Assembly (NCBI RefSeq): GCF_005434965.1
Contig: NZ_SKCI01000001.1
Span: 505,370-569,369 of the forward strand
Source: Marimonas lutisalis
Lineage (GTDB): Bacteria > Pseudomonadota > Alphaproteobacteria > Rhodobacterales > Rhodobacteraceae
DNA length: 64,000 nucleotides
Direction: 5' to 3'
The translations under genes and the position numbers were made by a program. The notes under the pieces were generated by a model, which saw nothing but the letters and a program-made list of their open reading frames with translations, did no database searches and was not told the DNA's origin. Shown one piece after another: positions 19,052-27,492 of this stretch. Numbering within the stretch: the first letter of the stretch is position 1; every line of letters starts with the position of its first letter.

Positions 19052-19939
19052 ATGATCGACAAACTGGAAATGTTCATCGCCCTGTCGCGCGAGAGCCATT
19101 TCGGCCGCGCGGCCGAAAGCCTGAATATTTCGCAACCAACCCTGTCGGCGGGGATCAAGCAGCTGGAGGAACAGCTGGGCGTGCAGCTGGTGTTTCGCGG
19201 CTCGCGCTTTGGCGGGCTGACGCCCGAAGGGCAGAGCGCGCTGGTCTGGGCGCAGAAGATCGTGGGCGATGCGCGCCAGCTGCGCGACGAGATGCGCGCG
19301 AAACGCCACGGTCTGTCGGGCGAGTTACGCCTGGCGGTGATCCCCACCGCGCTGACCTGGGCGGTGGAGTTGACCACGGCGTTTTCGCGAAAGCATCCGA
19401 ACGTGCGGTTCACAATCCTGTCGCGCAATTCGCGCGAGATCCTGTCGATGCTGGAAAACTTTGAGGCGGATGCGGGCCTGTCCTACCTGGAGAACGAACC
19501 GCTGGGGCGGATGGACAGCGCGAAACTCTACGATGAGGTTTACATGCTGGTCTGCGCGGCAGGATCGAAACATGCCGGGCGGAAATCGGTCGCGTGGCGC
19601 GAACTGGAAGGCGAGGCGTTGGCGCTGCTAACACCGGACATGCAGAACCGCCGGATCATCAACCAGCACCTGGCCGAGGCGGGGATCGCGCCCGAAACGG
19701 TGATCGAGTCCAATTCGATCATCGCGCTGGTGGCGAGCGTCGTGTCGGGACAGTGCATGTCGGTGCTGCCGTCGGATATCGCGGAGTTCCTGGCCACCGG
19801 CAAGGATGTCACGCTGATCCCGCTGGAGGGGGCGGGGCGGGGGCATCCGGTGGGGCTGGTCGTGCCGCATCGGGACCCCAGAACGCCGGTTCTGGAGGCG
19901 CTGATCTCCGAGGCTGTGCGATTGAAAAAGCCCATGTGA
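19052..19939 (+). CDS. fdsR: LysR-family regulator of the formate dehydrogenase operon
   Basis: A 295-residue LysR-type regulator. Residues 1-60 form the winged helix-turn-helix (ALSRESHFGRAAESLNISQPTLSAGIKQLEEQLG), and the rest is the periplasmic-binding-like effector domain with an RLAVIP start near residue 92. It precedes fdsGBACD in the same direction by 104 bases, as fdsR does in other formate-oxidising bacteria, so it probably controls that operon in response to formate or a related cue. Matching inverted repeats occur before this gene and before fdsG. Confidence 0.85.
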   Translation: MIDKLEMFIALSRESHFGRAAESLNISQPTLSAGIKQLEEQLGVQLVFRGSRFGGLTPEGQSALVWAQKIVGDARQLRDEMRAKRHGLSGELRLAVIPTALTWAVELTTAFSRKHPNVRFTILSRNSREILSMLENFEADAGLSYLENEPLGRMDSAKLYDEVYMLVCAAGSKHAGRKSVAWRELEGEALALLTPDMQNRRIINQHLAEAGIAPETVIESNSIIALVASVVSGQCMSVLPSDIAEFLATGKDVTLIPLEGAGRGHPVGLVVPHRDPRTPVLEALISEAVRLKKPM

Positions 19940-19946
19940 CCGTCGA

Positions 19947-19961
19947 TTCCTGATAGGAAAT
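19947..19961. promoter_or_regulatory. probable FdsR operator before fdsG
   Basis: TTCCTGATAGGAAAT contains the perfect inverted repeat TTCCT-N3-AGGAA. It begins eight bases after the fdsR stop and 97 bases before the fdsG start, and the core is shared with the site at 19031-19044. A further CCTGAT follows at 19962, as a partial direct repeat. Confidence 0.6.
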
Positions 19962-20043
19962 CCTGATCAATCGACGCGACAGCTTTATTGATCGGACCCG
20001 GTCCGAAATGGGATACTGCGCCAAAGGAAAGGACGAACCTGCC

Positions 20044-20520
20044 ATGGCATCAGACATGTCCGCCGCGTCGCTGGAGGAACTCCGGCAGATCATAGACGCG
20101 CATCTGCATCTTGAAGGGCCGCTTCTGCCGATGCTGCACGGCATCCAGGAGGCGTTCGGCCATATCCCGGCCGAGGCGCATGCGCCGATTGCCGAGGCGC
20201 TGAACATCAGCCGCGCGGAACTGCATGGCGTGATCAGTTTCTACCATGATTTCCGCGAGAAACCGGCGGGCCGGCACGTGCTGAAGATCTGCCGCGCCGA
20301 GGCCTGCCAGGCGGTGGGCGGCGAGGCGCTGGCCGAGGCGACGCTGAGTAAGCTGGGGCTGGACTGGCACGGCACCACGAAAAACGGCGCGGTGACGGTT
20401 GAGCCGGTTTATTGCCTGGGCCTGTGCGCCTGCGCGCCCGCGGCGATGATGGATGACCGGGTGGTGGGCCGCGTGGACACGGCGCGGATGGACGAAATGC
20501 TGACGGAGGCCGGGGCATGA
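20044..20520 (+). CDS. fdsG: NAD-dependent formate dehydrogenase, gamma subunit
   Basis: A 158-residue NuoE-like (24-kDa) subunit holding one [2Fe-2S] cluster. Ligands are Cys83 and Cys88 (ICRAEAC) and Cys124 and Cys128 (YCLGLC). It relays electrons within the soluble FdsABG complex, which oxidises formate and reduces NAD. The start at 20044 follows AGGAAAGGA at a slightly long spacing. Its stop overlaps the fdsB start. Confidence 0.93.
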   Translation: MASDMSAASLEELRQIIDAHLHLEGPLLPMLHGIQEAFGHIPAEAHAPIAEALNISRAELHGVISFYHDFREKPAGRHVLKICRAEACQAVGGEALAEATLSKLGLDWHGTTKNGAVTVEPVYCLGLCACAPAAMMDDRVVGRVDTARMDEMLTEAGA

Positions 20521-22037
20521 AGATCTGGGTTCCGATAGACAGCGCCGCGAAGGCGCTGGGGGCCGACGCGGTGACCAGGGCGCTGGCGGCCGAGGCCGAG
20601 GCGCAGGGCATGGATGTCGAGATCATCCGCAACGGCACGCGCGGGATGATCTGGCTGGAACCGCTGGTCGAGGTCGAGATCGACGGGGTGCGCCACGGCT
20701 ATGGCCCGGCCGAGCCCGGCGATGCGGTGGGTATCCTGTCGGGCGACAGCGCCAAGGCGCTGGGCCCGGTCGAAGACCTGGACTGGATGAAGCGGCAGAC
20801 GCGGCTGACATTCGCGCGGGTGGGCGTGATCGACCCGCTGTCACTGGCCGAGTACGAGGCGCATGGCGGGCTGGCCGGGCTACGCCGCGCGGCGGCGATG
20901 AGCGGCCAGCAGATCGTGGACGAGGTGAAAGAAAGCGGGCTGCGCGGCCGCGGCGGCGCGGGCTTTCCCACCGGTATCAAGTGGCAGACGGTGCATGACG
21001 CCGAGGCGGCGCAGAAATACATCGTCTGCAATGCCGACGAGGGCGACAGCGGCACCTTTGCCGACCGGATGATCATGGAGGGCGACCCCTTTACCCTGAT
21101 CGAGGGCATGGCGATTGCCGGGCTCGGCGTGGGGGCCACCAAGGGCTATGTCTATCTGCGCTCGGAATACCCGGATGCGATCCGGGTGATGCGCCGCGCC
21201 GTCGAGATCGCGCGGCATGCGCGGGTGCTGGGGGCCGATGTGCTGGGATCGGGCCGGGCATTCGACATGGAGATCCGCGTGGGCGCGGGCGCCTATGTCT
21301 GCGGCGAGGAAACTTCGCTTCTGAATTCGCTGGAGGGCAAGCGGGGCGTTGTGCGCGCGAAACCGCCGCTGCCGGCGCTGGAGGGGTTCCTGGGCCGGCC
21401 GACGGTGGTGAACAACGTGATTTCGCTGGCCACGGTGCCGGTGATTTTCGAGAAGGGCGCGCAGGCCTATGCGGATTTCGGGCTGGGCCGGTCGCGCGGC
21501 ACGGTGACCTTGCAGATCGCGGGCAACGTGGCGCGGGGCGGGCTTTTCGAGACCGCCTTCGGCATCAGCCTGGGCGAGGTGGTGAACGAGCTGGGCGACG
21601 GCACCGCCACCGGGCGGCCGGTGAAGGCGGTGCAGGTGGGCGGGCCGCTGGGCGCCTACCTGCCGGTGTCGAAATTCGATGCGCCGCTGGGTTATGAGGA
21701 ACTGGACGCGGAAGGCGGGCTTCTGGGCCATGCCGGGCTGGTGGTGTTCGACGATAGCGCCGACATGCTGAAGATGGCGCGGTTCGCCATGGAGTTCTGC
21801 GCAGTGGAGAGCTGTGGCAAGTGCACGCCCTGCCGGATCGGCGCGGTACGCGGTGTCGAGACGATCGACCGGATCGCGGCGGGCGATGCGGGCGCGGTGC
21901 CGCTCCTGAGCGATCTGTGCGAGACGATGAAGGAGGGCTCGCTCTGCGCGCTGGGGGGCTTCACGCCGTTCCCGGTGATGTCGGCGCTGACGCATTTCCC
22001 GGACGAGTTCACGGGCCAGAAGGAGGCTGCGGAATGA
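20517..22037 (+). CDS. fdsB: NAD-dependent formate dehydrogenase, beta subunit
   Basis: A 506-residue NuoF-like subunit that holds FMN, a [4Fe-4S] cluster and the NAD site, and so performs the final hydride transfer. An N-terminal thioredoxin-like segment precedes the GLRGRGGAGFPTG loop (FMN/NAD binding) and the EDTSL-like GEETSLLNSLEG block; ESCGKCTPCRIG near residue 437 gives three cluster ligands. It overlaps fdsG by four bases (ATGA) and fdsA likewise, indicating coupled translation. Confidence 0.94.
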   Translation: MKIWVPIDSAAKALGADAVTRALAAEAEAQGMDVEIIRNGTRGMIWLEPLVEVEIDGVRHGYGPAEPGDAVGILSGDSAKALGPVEDLDWMKRQTRLTFARVGVIDPLSLAEYEAHGGLAGLRRAAAMSGQQIVDEVKESGLRGRGGAGFPTGIKWQTVHDAEAAQKYIVCNADEGDSGTFADRMIMEGDPFTLIEGMAIAGLGVGATKGYVYLRSEYPDAIRVMRRAVEIARHARVLGADVLGSGRAFDMEIRVGAGAYVCGEETSLLNSLEGKRGVVRAKPPLPALEGFLGRPTVVNNVISLATVPVIFEKGAQAYADFGLGRSRGTVTLQIAGNVARGGLFETAFGISLGEVVNELGDGTATGRPVKAVQVGGPLGAYLPVSKFDAPLGYEELDAEGGLLGHAGLVVFDDSADMLKMARFAMEFCAVESCGKCTPCRIGAVRGVETIDRIAAGDAGAVPLLSDLCETMKEGSLCALGGFTPFPVMSALTHFPDEFTGQKEAAE

Positions 22038-24931
22038 AGGATTTCATCATCCCCTGGGACGATCGTGACATGGGCACGCCCGCGAAAGAGGGCGCGCCGG
22101 TGACGCTGAGCATCGACGGGTTCGAGGTGACGGTGCCCGAGGGCACGTCCGTGATGCGGGCGGCGGCCGAAGCGGGCATCCAGGTGCCCAAGCTGTGCGC
22201 CACCGACAGCGTTGAGGCGTTCGGCTCGTGCCGGCTGTGCGTGGTGGAGATCGAGGGACGGCGGGGCACGCCGGCCTCGTGCACGACGCCGGTGGCCGAG
22301 GGGATGGTGGTGCACACGCAATCCAGCAAAGTGCGCAAGATCCGCAAGGGCGTGATGGAGCTTTACATCAGCGATCACCCGCTGGACTGCCTGACCTGCG
22401 CGGCCAATGGCGATTGCGAGCTGCAGGACATGGCCGGCGCCGTGGGGTTGCGCGACGTGCGCTATACCGCGCCCGGGAATGCGGGGCTGGCCAACCATTT
22501 CGAGGCGCGCAACACCTCAGGCGAGGCGAATGCGCAATGGATGCCCAAAGACGAGAGCAACCCCTATTTCACCTATGATCCCAGCAAGTGCATCGTCTGT
22601 TCGCGCTGCGTGCGCGCCTGCGAGGAAGTGCAGGGCACGTTCGCGCTGACCATCGCGGGGCGCGGCTTTGACAGCCGTGTGAGCGCGGGCGGCGCAGCCG
22701 ACGATTTCCTCTCCTCCGATTGCGTCAGCTGCGGCGCCTGCGTTCAGGCCTGCCCGACCGCGACCCTGCAGGAAAAGAGCGTGATCGAGATGGGCACGCC
22801 GGACCGCTCGGTCGTGACCACCTGCGCCTATTGCGGGGTGGGCTGTTCGTTCAAGGCCGAGATACAGGGCGACCAGCTGGTGCGGATGGTGCCCTACAAG
22901 CATGGCAAGGCCAACCGCGGCCATAGCTGCGTGAAGGGGCGGTTCGCCTATGGCTATGCCACCCACCGCGACCGGATCCTGCACCCTATGATCCGCGACA
23001 GCATCGACGAGCCGTGGCGCGAGGTGAGCTGGGACGAGGCGCTGAGCTTTGCCGCCGCGCGGATGCGCGGGCTGCAGGAAAAATACGGGAAGAAGAGCAT
23101 CGGGGTCATCACCTCGAGCCGCTGCACCAACGAGGAGACCTTCCTAGTGCAGAAGCTGACCCGGGCGGTGTTCGGCAACAACAACACCGACACCTGCGCG
23201 CGGGTCTGCCATTCGCCCACCGGCTACGGGTTGGGCCAGACCTTTGGCACCAGTGCGGGCACGCAGGACTTCGACAGTGTCGAACATACCGACGTGGTGA
23301 TCGTGATCGGCGCCAACCCCACCGACGGCCACCCGGTCTTTGCCAGCCGGTTGAAGAAACGCCTGCGGCAGGGCGCGAAACTGATCGTGATCGACCCGCG
23401 GCGGATCGACCTGGTGAAATCCGCGCATATCGAGGCGGCGCATCACCTGCCGCTGCGCCCCGGCACCAACGTCGCGGTGGTGACCGCGCTGGCCCATACG
23501 ATCGTGACCGAGAAGCTCTATGACGAGGCCTATATCCGCGAGCGCTGTGACTGGGACGAATTCCAGGACTATGCGGAGTTCGTGAGCGATGCGCGCCACA
23601 GCCCGGAAGCGACCGAGATGCTGACCGGCGTGCCGGCGGACGAGCTGCGCGCGGCGGCGCGTCTGTTCGCGACCGGCGGCAATGGGGCGATCTATTACGG
23701 GCTGGGCGTGACCGAGCACAGCCAGGGCTCGACCACGGTGATGGGGATCGCCAACCTGGCGATGCTGACCGGCAACGTGGGCCGCAAGGGCGTGGGCGTG
23801 AACCCGCTGCGCGGGCAGAACAACGTGCAGGGCAGCTGTGACATGGGAAGTTTCCCGCATGAATTGCCGGGCTATCGCCATGTGAAACTGCCCGAGGTGC
23901 GCAAGATTTTCGAGGAGGCCTGGGGCGTGGAGATCGACCCGGAGCCGGGGCTGCGCATCCCCAACATGCTGGATGCGGCGGTGGATGGCACCTTCAAGGG
24001 GCTTTACTGCCAGGGCGAGGACATCCTGCAATCGGACCCGGACACGAAACACGTGGCCGCGGGGCTGGCGGCGATGGAATGCGTCATCGTGCATGACCTG
24101 TTTCTGAACGAAACCGCCAATTACGCGCATGTGTTCCTGCCCGGCTCGACCTTCCTGGAGAAGGACGGGACGTTCACCAATGCCGAACGCCGGATCAACC
24201 GCGTGCGCGAAGTGATGAAGCCGATGAACGGCTACGCGGACTGGGAAGTGACCCAGATGCTGGCCAATGCGATGGGCGCGGGCTGGAATTATACCCATCC
24301 CAGCCAGATCATGGCCGAGATCGCCGAGACCACCCCGTCCTTTGCGGGCGTGAGTTACGAGGCACTTGAGGAAAAGGGCAGCATCCAGTGGCCCTGCAAC
24401 GAGGCGCACCCGGACGGCACGCCGCTGATGCATGTGGACGGGTTCGTGCGCGGCAAGGGGCGGTTCATCGTCACCGAATACGTGGCGACCGATGAAAAGA
24501 CCGGCCCGCGTTTCCCGCTGTTGCTGACCACCGGGCGGATCCTGAGCCAGTACAACGTGGGGGCGCAGACACGGCGCACCGAGAACGTGGTCTGGCACGA
24601 TCAGGATATCCTGGAAATCCACGCCCATGACGCGGAAAACCGCGGGGTCAAGGATGGCGACTGGATCAGGCTGGCGTCACGCTCGGGAGAGACGACACTG
24701 CGCGCGCATATCACCGACCGGGTGAGCCCGGGCGTTGTTTACACCACCTTCCACCATCCCGACACGCAGGCCAACGTGGTGACCACGGACTATTCCGACT
24801 GGGCCACCAACTGCCCGGAATACAAGGTGACGGCGGTGCAGGTGAGCCCGTCGAACGGGCCGACGGACTGGCAGGAGGATTACGCCGCGCAGGCCGAGAA
24901 GGCCCGGCGTATCCTGCCGGCGGCGGAGTGA
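22034..24931 (+). CDS. fdsA: NAD-dependent formate dehydrogenase, molybdenum-containing alpha subunit
   Basis: A 965-residue catalytic subunit. The N-terminus is NuoG-like: a [2Fe-2S] domain with Cys55, Cys66, Cys69 and Cys83, then a His-Cys3 cluster (DCLTCAANGDC) and two ferredoxin-type [4Fe-4S] sets (CIVCSRCVRAC and CVSCGACVQAC). The catalytic part begins with a CAYCGVGC cluster motif and has Cys392 in CARVCHSPTG as the molybdenum ligand, where E. coli FdhF has selenocysteine. It binds bis-MGD and oxidises formate to CO2. As a Cys enzyme of the soluble class it should be oxygen-tolerant. Confidence 0.95.
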   Translation: MKDFIIPWDDRDMGTPAKEGAPVTLSIDGFEVTVPEGTSVMRAAAEAGIQVPKLCATDSVEAFGSCRLCVVEIEGRRGTPASCTTPVAEGMVVHTQSSKVRKIRKGVMELYISDHPLDCLTCAANGDCELQDMAGAVGLRDVRYTAPGNAGLANHFEARNTSGEANAQWMPKDESNPYFTYDPSKCIVCSRCVRACEEVQGTFALTIAGRGFDSRVSAGGAADDFLSSDCVSCGACVQACPTATLQEKSVIEMGTPDRSVVTTCAYCGVGCSFKAEIQGDQLVRMVPYKHGKANRGHSCVKGRFAYGYATHRDRILHPMIRDSIDEPWREVSWDEALSFAAARMRGLQEKYGKKSIGVITSSRCTNEETFLVQKLTRAVFGNNNTDTCARVCHSPTGYGLGQTFGTSAGTQDFDSVEHTDVVIVIGANPTDGHPVFASRLKKRLRQGAKLIVIDPRRIDLVKSAHIEAAHHLPLRPGTNVAVVTALAHTIVTEKLYDEAYIRERCDWDEFQDYAEFVSDARHSPEATEMLTGVPADELRAAARLFATGGNGAIYYGLGVTEHSQGSTTVMGIANLAMLTGNVGRKGVGVNPLRGQNNVQGSCDMGSFPHELPGYRHVKLPEVRKIFEEAWGVEIDPEPGLRIPNMLDAAVDGTFKGLYCQGEDILQSDPDTKHVAAGLAAMECVIVHDLFLNETANYAHVFLPGSTFLEKDGTFTNAERRINRVREVMKPMNGYADWEVTQMLANAMGAGWNYTHPSQIMAEIAETTPSFAGVSYEALEEKGSIQWPCNEAHPDGTPLMHVDGFVRGKGRFIVTEYVATDEKTGPRFPLLLTTGRILSQYNVGAQTRRTENVVWHDQDILEIHAHDAENRGVKDGDWIRLASRSGETTLRAHITDRVSPGVVYTTFHHPDTQANVVTTDYSDWATNCPEYKVTAVQVSPSNGPTDWQEDYAAQAEKARRILPAAE

Positions 24932-25758
24932 GCGCCATGCCGTTCAAGCGCGCACAGAGCATTCCGGGCCGGTCGCATCAGGGCGATGGCGCCTTTGCCG
25001 TGCACCGGGCGCTGCCCGAGGAGGTGCCAGTGGCGATGGTCTATAACGGCACGAGCCACGCGGTGATGATGGCGACACCCGCCGATATCGAGGATTTCGC
25101 GCTGGGGTTTGCCCTGACCGAGGGCGTGGTGGAGCGCGCGGACGAGTTCGAAAGCTTTGAGGTGGTGCATCACGAGGCGGGCATCGAGGCGCGCGCCTGG
25201 CTGAGTGAGGAGCGCGCCGGCGCGCTGGGCCGGCGGCGCCGGGCGATGGCCGGGCCGGTGGGCTGTGGCCTGTGCGGGATCGACAGCCTGGAAGAGGCCA
25301 GCCGCGCGTTGCCGCAGGTCGGCGGGCGCGGCGTGCGCCTGAGCCGGGCCGAGGTGGCGGGCGCGACCGATGCGCTGCGTGGCCACCAGCCGCTGCATGA
25401 CCGCACGCGAGCGACCCATGCCGCGGGCTTCCTGCGCCCGGGCGGGGGCATCGTGATGGCGCGCGAGGACGTGGGCCGGCACAACGCGCTCGACAAGCTG
25501 ATCGGCGGGTTGCAGCGCGCCGGGATCGACCCGGCCGAGGGCGCCTTCGTGATGACCTCGCGCCTGTCGGTCGAGCTGATCCAGAAGGGCGCGATGGCGG
25601 GCTGCCCGGTGATGATCGCCGTGTCGGCGCCCACGGCGCATGCGCTGCGCCTGGCCGAGGGGGCGGGCATGACTCTGGCCGCCTTTGCCCGCGGCGGCGG
25701 GTTCGACCTTTATGCCCACCCCCATCGCATTATCGACGAGGTAACGGATGTCGCCTGA
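24928..25758 (+). CDS. fdsC: formate dehydrogenase accessory protein FdsC (FdhD family)
   Basis: A 276-residue protein of the FdhD/FdsC family, which hands a sulfur atom to the bis-MGD cofactor before its insertion into the alpha subunit. The conserved CGLCG (Cys113, Cys116) and the MAREDVGRHNALDKLIG and TSRLSVELIQK blocks are present. I give the GTG at 24928, which overlaps the fdsA stop (GTGA); the ATG at 24937 is a possible alternative. It sits in the usual fdsGBACD order. Confidence 0.92.
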   Translation: MSAMPFKRAQSIPGRSHQGDGAFAVHRALPEEVPVAMVYNGTSHAVMMATPADIEDFALGFALTEGVVERADEFESFEVVHHEAGIEARAWLSEERAGALGRRRRAMAGPVGCGLCGIDSLEEASRALPQVGGRGVRLSRAEVAGATDALRGHQPLHDRTRATHAAGFLRPGGGIVMAREDVGRHNALDKLIGGLQRAGIDPAEGAFVMTSRLSVELIQKGAMAGCPVMIAVSAPTAHALRLAEGAGMTLAAFARGGGFDLYAHPHRIIDEVTDVA

Positions 25759-25951
25759 GAAAATGGTTCGGATGGCGAACCAGATCGCCACGTTCTTCAA
25801 GACCCAGCCGGGCCAGGATGCCGCCGAGAAGGTGGCAAGCCACCTGCGTGATTTCTGGGAGCCGCGGATGCGCGCGCAGCTGAAGACCTATGTCGAGGAG
25901 GGCGGCGCGGGGCTGGATGACGCGGTGATCGGGGCCGCGCGCCAGCTGTGA
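25748..25951 (+). CDS. fdsD: formate dehydrogenase delta subunit
   Basis: A 67-residue, mainly helical protein of the FdsD family, starting MSPEKMVRMANQIATFF and including HLRDFWEPRMRAQL. FdsD is encoded with the soluble formate dehydrogenases and is thought to help assemble or stabilise them. It overlaps fdsC by 11 bases. Six bases separate it from the convergent glutathione peroxidase gene, within a small GGCCCG/CGGGCC hairpin (25952-25967) that contains the other gene's stop. Confidence 0.9.
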   Translation: MSPEKMVRMANQIATFFKTQPGQDAAEKVASHLRDFWEPRMRAQLKTYVEEGGAGLDDAVIGAARQL

Positions 25952-25957
25952 GGCCCG

Positions 25958-26482
25958 TCAGCGGGCCAGCAGCGCCTCGATCTGCCGGGTGATCGCGGGG
26001 GACAGCGGTTTGACCGGGGAGCCGTAGGTTTTGACCACGCGGCCATCGGGGCCGATCAGCACCTTGTTGAAATTCCAGCCCGGCTCGAACCCGGTTTCGG
26101 CGCGCAGCGTTCGGTAGAACGGGTGCGCCTTGCCGCCACGCACATGGGTAATGGTGGTCATCGGCATGTCGAGGCCGAACTGCACGTCGCAGAATTCCTT
26201 GACCGCGGCGTCGCTGGAAAGCTCCTGCCTGAAATCATCCGACGGGACGGCGAGCACGACAAGGCCGCGATCGCGGTAGCGGTCATAGAGCTTCTGCAGC
26301 CCGTCATATTGCGGGGTGAAGCCGCATTGCGAGGCGGTGTTCACCACCAGCACCGGCTGGCCCGCCCATTGCGAGATCGAAAGCGTGCCGCCGTCGATAT
26401 TGTCGAACGGCGCGTCGAGATCGAGCGCCTGGGCCTGGGTGCCCAGAAGGATGGCGACTGTCAGGGCCAATATGCGAAGCAT
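25958..26482 (-). CDS. glutathione peroxidase family thiol peroxidase with signal peptide
   Basis: A 174-residue peroxidase with a short signal peptide (ending near AQA, residue 19), so it probably detoxifies peroxides in the periplasm. The peroxidatic cysteine is Cys53 in NTASQCGFTPQY, used instead of selenocysteine, and the WNFNK motif gives the Trp and Asn of the active site. A further cysteine in EFCDVQFGL suits a thioredoxin-type mechanism. AAAGGAGG precedes the ATG. Confidence 0.9.
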   Translation of the reverse strand: MLRILALTVAILLGTQAQALDLDAPFDNIDGGTLSISQWAGQPVLVVNTASQCGFTPQYDGLQKLYDRYRDRGLVVLAVPSDDFRQELSSDAAVKEFCDVQFGLDMPMTTITHVRGGKAHPFYRTLRAETGFEPGWNFNKVLIGPDGRVVKTYGSPVKPLSPAITRQIEALLAR

Positions 26483-26603
26483 GGGGGCCTCCTTTCACTA
26501 CTGGTGTTACGGGACCTGCACGCCCGTGGATCAATACAAGCCGGTGCGGGACGAACGCCCCGGCCGTGAGTGACACCCGGCCTGCATGGCCGTGCCGTAC
26601 GCC

Positions 26604-27386
26604 TCAGGCACGGTTGTTCGCATGCTCGATCACGAAGAGCTGTTTCTGAAGCGAGGCTTTCTGCACGGCCTGACCCGTCGTCTCGACGCCCAGTCTTTCG
26701 CGCGCCAGCCGCAGGTGCTTTTCAACCGTGACAGAGCTGAGCTTCATGAGTTTGGCGATGTCGTTCACGGTCTTGCCATCCGCCACCCACTGCAGGACCT
26801 CGCGTTGCCGCGGCGACAGAGGATTGCGCTGGCCGGCATGGGGCATCTGCGAAATCTTCAGATGCATGAGGTTGTTGAGAAGGAAAATCTCGTGGCCCTT
26901 CTCGTTCCAGAGGGCATCGACATCATCTTGCGACAGCCCCCGGCGGGCACACAATCCGATGACACTCCTGCTACGTTGGTTGAATTCGTCGAACCAGATC
27001 GTATAGCCCGCGACGATTCCCCATTTGGCACGCAAGGTGCTGAGTTCCTGTTCAGCCTCGGTCAGGTCTCCGGTTTTTTCCCGCTCGGCGAACGCGCGCC
27101 AACTGTGCGCGCCCGGTTCGTATTTCTCACGCGGCACGACGGCAGCCCTGTTGTTCAGTCCGCCGCGCACAATGACATCCGTGACTTCCTGTTCGTAACT
27201 GCTGAGAAACAGCATGTCGGACACGTCACCCCAGGCGCCATGGGTCCAAAGATTGGTCGTGCCATAGATCAGGCGATCGAAGCCGTAGTCCTTCATTTTT
27301 TCCAGGTGGAGGTCCCAGACTTCCTCAATCGACCGGCATCGGAGAACGCGTTCGGCGTGCTCGAAGAAAGGCGGAATTTTCCCCAT
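26604..27386 (-). CDS. LuxR-type regulator with autoinducer-binding-like domain, solo
   Basis: A 260-residue protein with an N-terminal autoinducer-binding-like domain (about 1-170) and a C-terminal LuxR helix-turn-helix (about 192-250, LSPRQREVLQWVADGKTVNDIAKLMKLS). No luxI-type synthase lies in the window. The usual Asp-Pro pair of acyl-homoserine-lactone receptors is not visible in the ligand domain (the segment reads VTDVIVRGGLNNRAAVV), while a Trp (HSWRAF) and a late glycine (IVAGYTIWFDE) remain, so it may respond to a different ligand or none. It lies 106 bases after ppk on the same strand. Confidence 0.85.
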   Translation of the reverse strand: MGKIPPFFEHAERVLRCRSIEEVWDLHLEKMKDYGFDRLIYGTTNLWTHGAWGDVSDMLFLSSYEQEVTDVIVRGGLNNRAAVVPREKYEPGAHSWRAFAEREKTGDLTEAEQELSTLRAKWGIVAGYTIWFDEFNQRSRSVIGLCARRGLSQDDVDALWNEKGHEIFLLNNLMHLKISQMPHAGQRNPLSPRQREVLQWVADGKTVNDIAKLMKLSSVTVEKHLRLARERLGVETTGQAVQKASLQKQLFVIEHANNRA

Positions 27387-27492
27387 GCGTTGAAACAGCT
27401 CTTAGCAGTTGCAAGTAAGGTGTTTCCGTCAGAAATGGGCTTTTCTCTGACCGGATTCAATCGCAATTGCCGGTTTCAGCCCCCGCGTGGCC

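Noticed and set aside
23144-24628. Minus-strand open frame of 494 codons opposite fdsA
   Set aside because: Antisense shadow of a very well supported gene; rich in His and Gln, with no known motif.
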